This document shows positions 5,825-6,407 of a DNA stretch of 6,407 nt, one piece after another. A program made the position numbers and the translations under genes. The notes below the pieces were generated by a model that did not search any database, was not told the origin of the DNA, and was given only the letters and a program-made list of their open reading frames with translations. The DNA is from Pseudomonadota bacterium (GTDB lineage: Bacteria; Pseudomonadota; Alphaproteobacteria; Reyranellales; Reyranellaceae): assembly GCA_023436825.1 (NCBI GenBank), contig JAEZHS010000580.1, forward strand, positions 1-6,407. Direction: 5' to 3'. Each line of letters opens with the position of its first letter. Position 1 is the stretch's first letter.

Positions 5825-6407
5825 ATGAACGAGCCGACGCACATAGCCGGCCAGCCGCCGGGTGTCGTTCCCGAGGTCGACTACATCGCCCTGCAGCCGG
5901 GTCAGACGATCGGCCGCTACGAGATCGTCTCGGTGTTGGGTCAGGGCGGGTTCGGCATCACCTATCGCGCGCGCGACGTGCAGCTCGGCCGCGAGGTCGC
6001 GATCAAGGAATACCTGCCGTCGGCGCTCGCCATCCGCCAGGACGGCGCCACGGTGCTGCCCCGCACCACCAAGATGGCCGACGATTTCGGCTGGGGCCGC
6101 GATCGCTTCGTCACCGAGGGTCGCACGCTGGCGAGCCTGCATCGCGCGACGGCGCTCGTTCATGTGTTCGACTATCTGGAGGCGAACGGCACCGCCTACA
6201 TCGTGATGGAGCTCCTGAGCGGCGAGACGCTCGAGGATCGCATCACCAAGAACGGCAAGCTCTCGCCGGAAGAGGTCGATCGCATCCTGTGGCCGCTGCT
6301 CGACGGGCTGGAGCAGGTCCACAACGCGGGCTTCCTGCATCGCGACATCAAGCCCGCCAACATCCTGCTCGATGCCACGGGCAATCCGACCTTGATCGAT
6401 TTTGGCG
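5825..6407 (+). CDS. Serine/threonine protein kinase (3' end beyond the window)
   Basis: The first 194 residues of a Hanks-type (eukaryotic-like) kinase are present. The frame stays open to the last base. A leader of about 30 residues precedes the kinase fold. The glycine-rich loop is LGQGGFGITY (38-47), the ATP-binding Lys61 lies in VAIKEYLP, and Glu98 (FVTEGRTLASL) is in the position of the helix C glutamate. The catalytic loop is HRDIKPANIL (172-181) with Asp174, Lys176 and Asn179, and the magnesium-binding DFG is at 192-194, the last residues visible. All core residues needed for catalysis up to this point are present, so it should be an active kinase. The activation segment, C-lobe and any C-terminal sensor or membrane segment lie outside. 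The ATG is 6 bases after the cyclase-FHA stop, with no clear Shine-Dalgarno site, which suggests translational coupling. The FHA protein is a likely partner or substrate. Confidence 0.95.
   Translation, partial: MNEPTHIAGQPPGVVPEVDYIALQPGQTIGRYEIVSVLGQGGFGITYRARDVQLGREVAIKEYLPSALAIRQDGATVLPRTTKMADDFGWGRDRFVTEGRTLASLHRATALVHVFDYLEANGTAYIVMELLSGETLEDRITKNGKLSPEEVDRILWPLLDGLEQVHNAGFLHRDIKPANILLDATGNPTLIDFG

Noticed and set aside
4109..6340. A 743-codon open frame on the minus strand opposite crotonase, cyclase-FHA and kinase
   Set aside because: The plus-strand genes show full family motifs throughout. The antisense product is rich in His/Ala/Arg with no recognisable domain, as expected from complementary codon bias.

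Overview
The window is GC-rich with strong Shine-Dalgarno sites on some genes. It opens with the end of a ribosomal-protein operon, rpoA (last residues) then rplQ. Gene style and the mix of acyl-CoA enzymes, a P450 and class III cyclases suggest an alphaproteobacterium, perhaps a Rhodospirillales/Reyranella-like soil or water organism. That placement rests on sequence style and memory only. No tRNA, rRNA, CRISPR array, insertion sequence or phage gene is seen, and almost every base belongs to a gene.

Layout. (1) Bases 1-540: tail of rpoA, then rplQ, closed by a perfect 11-bp GC-rich terminator hairpin with a T tract. (2) 555-1040 (+): a GNAT acetyltransferase that begins 14 bases after the terminator, with no evident ribosome-binding site. 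Its stop codon overlaps the stop of the opposing P450 gene in a CTAG palindrome. (3) 4077-1037 (-): a two-gene operon, a 596-residue acyl-CoA dehydrogenase of the long (DmdC-like) type followed by a cytochrome P450. The P450 has no ATG/GTG/TTG in a usable place and appears to start at a CTG inside a CTGA stop/start overlap. (4) 4078-4150: a 73-bp divergent promoter region with a small inverted repeat. (5) 4151-6407 (+): a tightly packed run of a crotonase-fold protein, a class III nucleotide cyclase domain fused to an FHA domain, and a Ser/Thr protein kinase cut off by the window end just after its DFG motif. Gaps between these genes are 6 bases each.

How the genes may work together. The dehydrogenase, P450 and crotonase look like parts of an acyl-CoA or carboxylic-acid modification route of unknown substrate. 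The crotonase keeps its oxyanion-hole region but lacks both glutamates of the classical hydratase, so it is probably not an ordinary enoyl-CoA hydratase. The cyclase-FHA protein and the kinase form a plausible phospho-signalling pair: the kinase would phosphorylate a Thr, the FHA domain would read it, and the cyclase domain would respond. The cyclase domain keeps its metal-binding and transition-state residues but has lost the usual base-recognition pair. This cyclase-FHA/kinase module, joined to a metabolic gene, and the CTG-start P450 are the two observations most worth following up.
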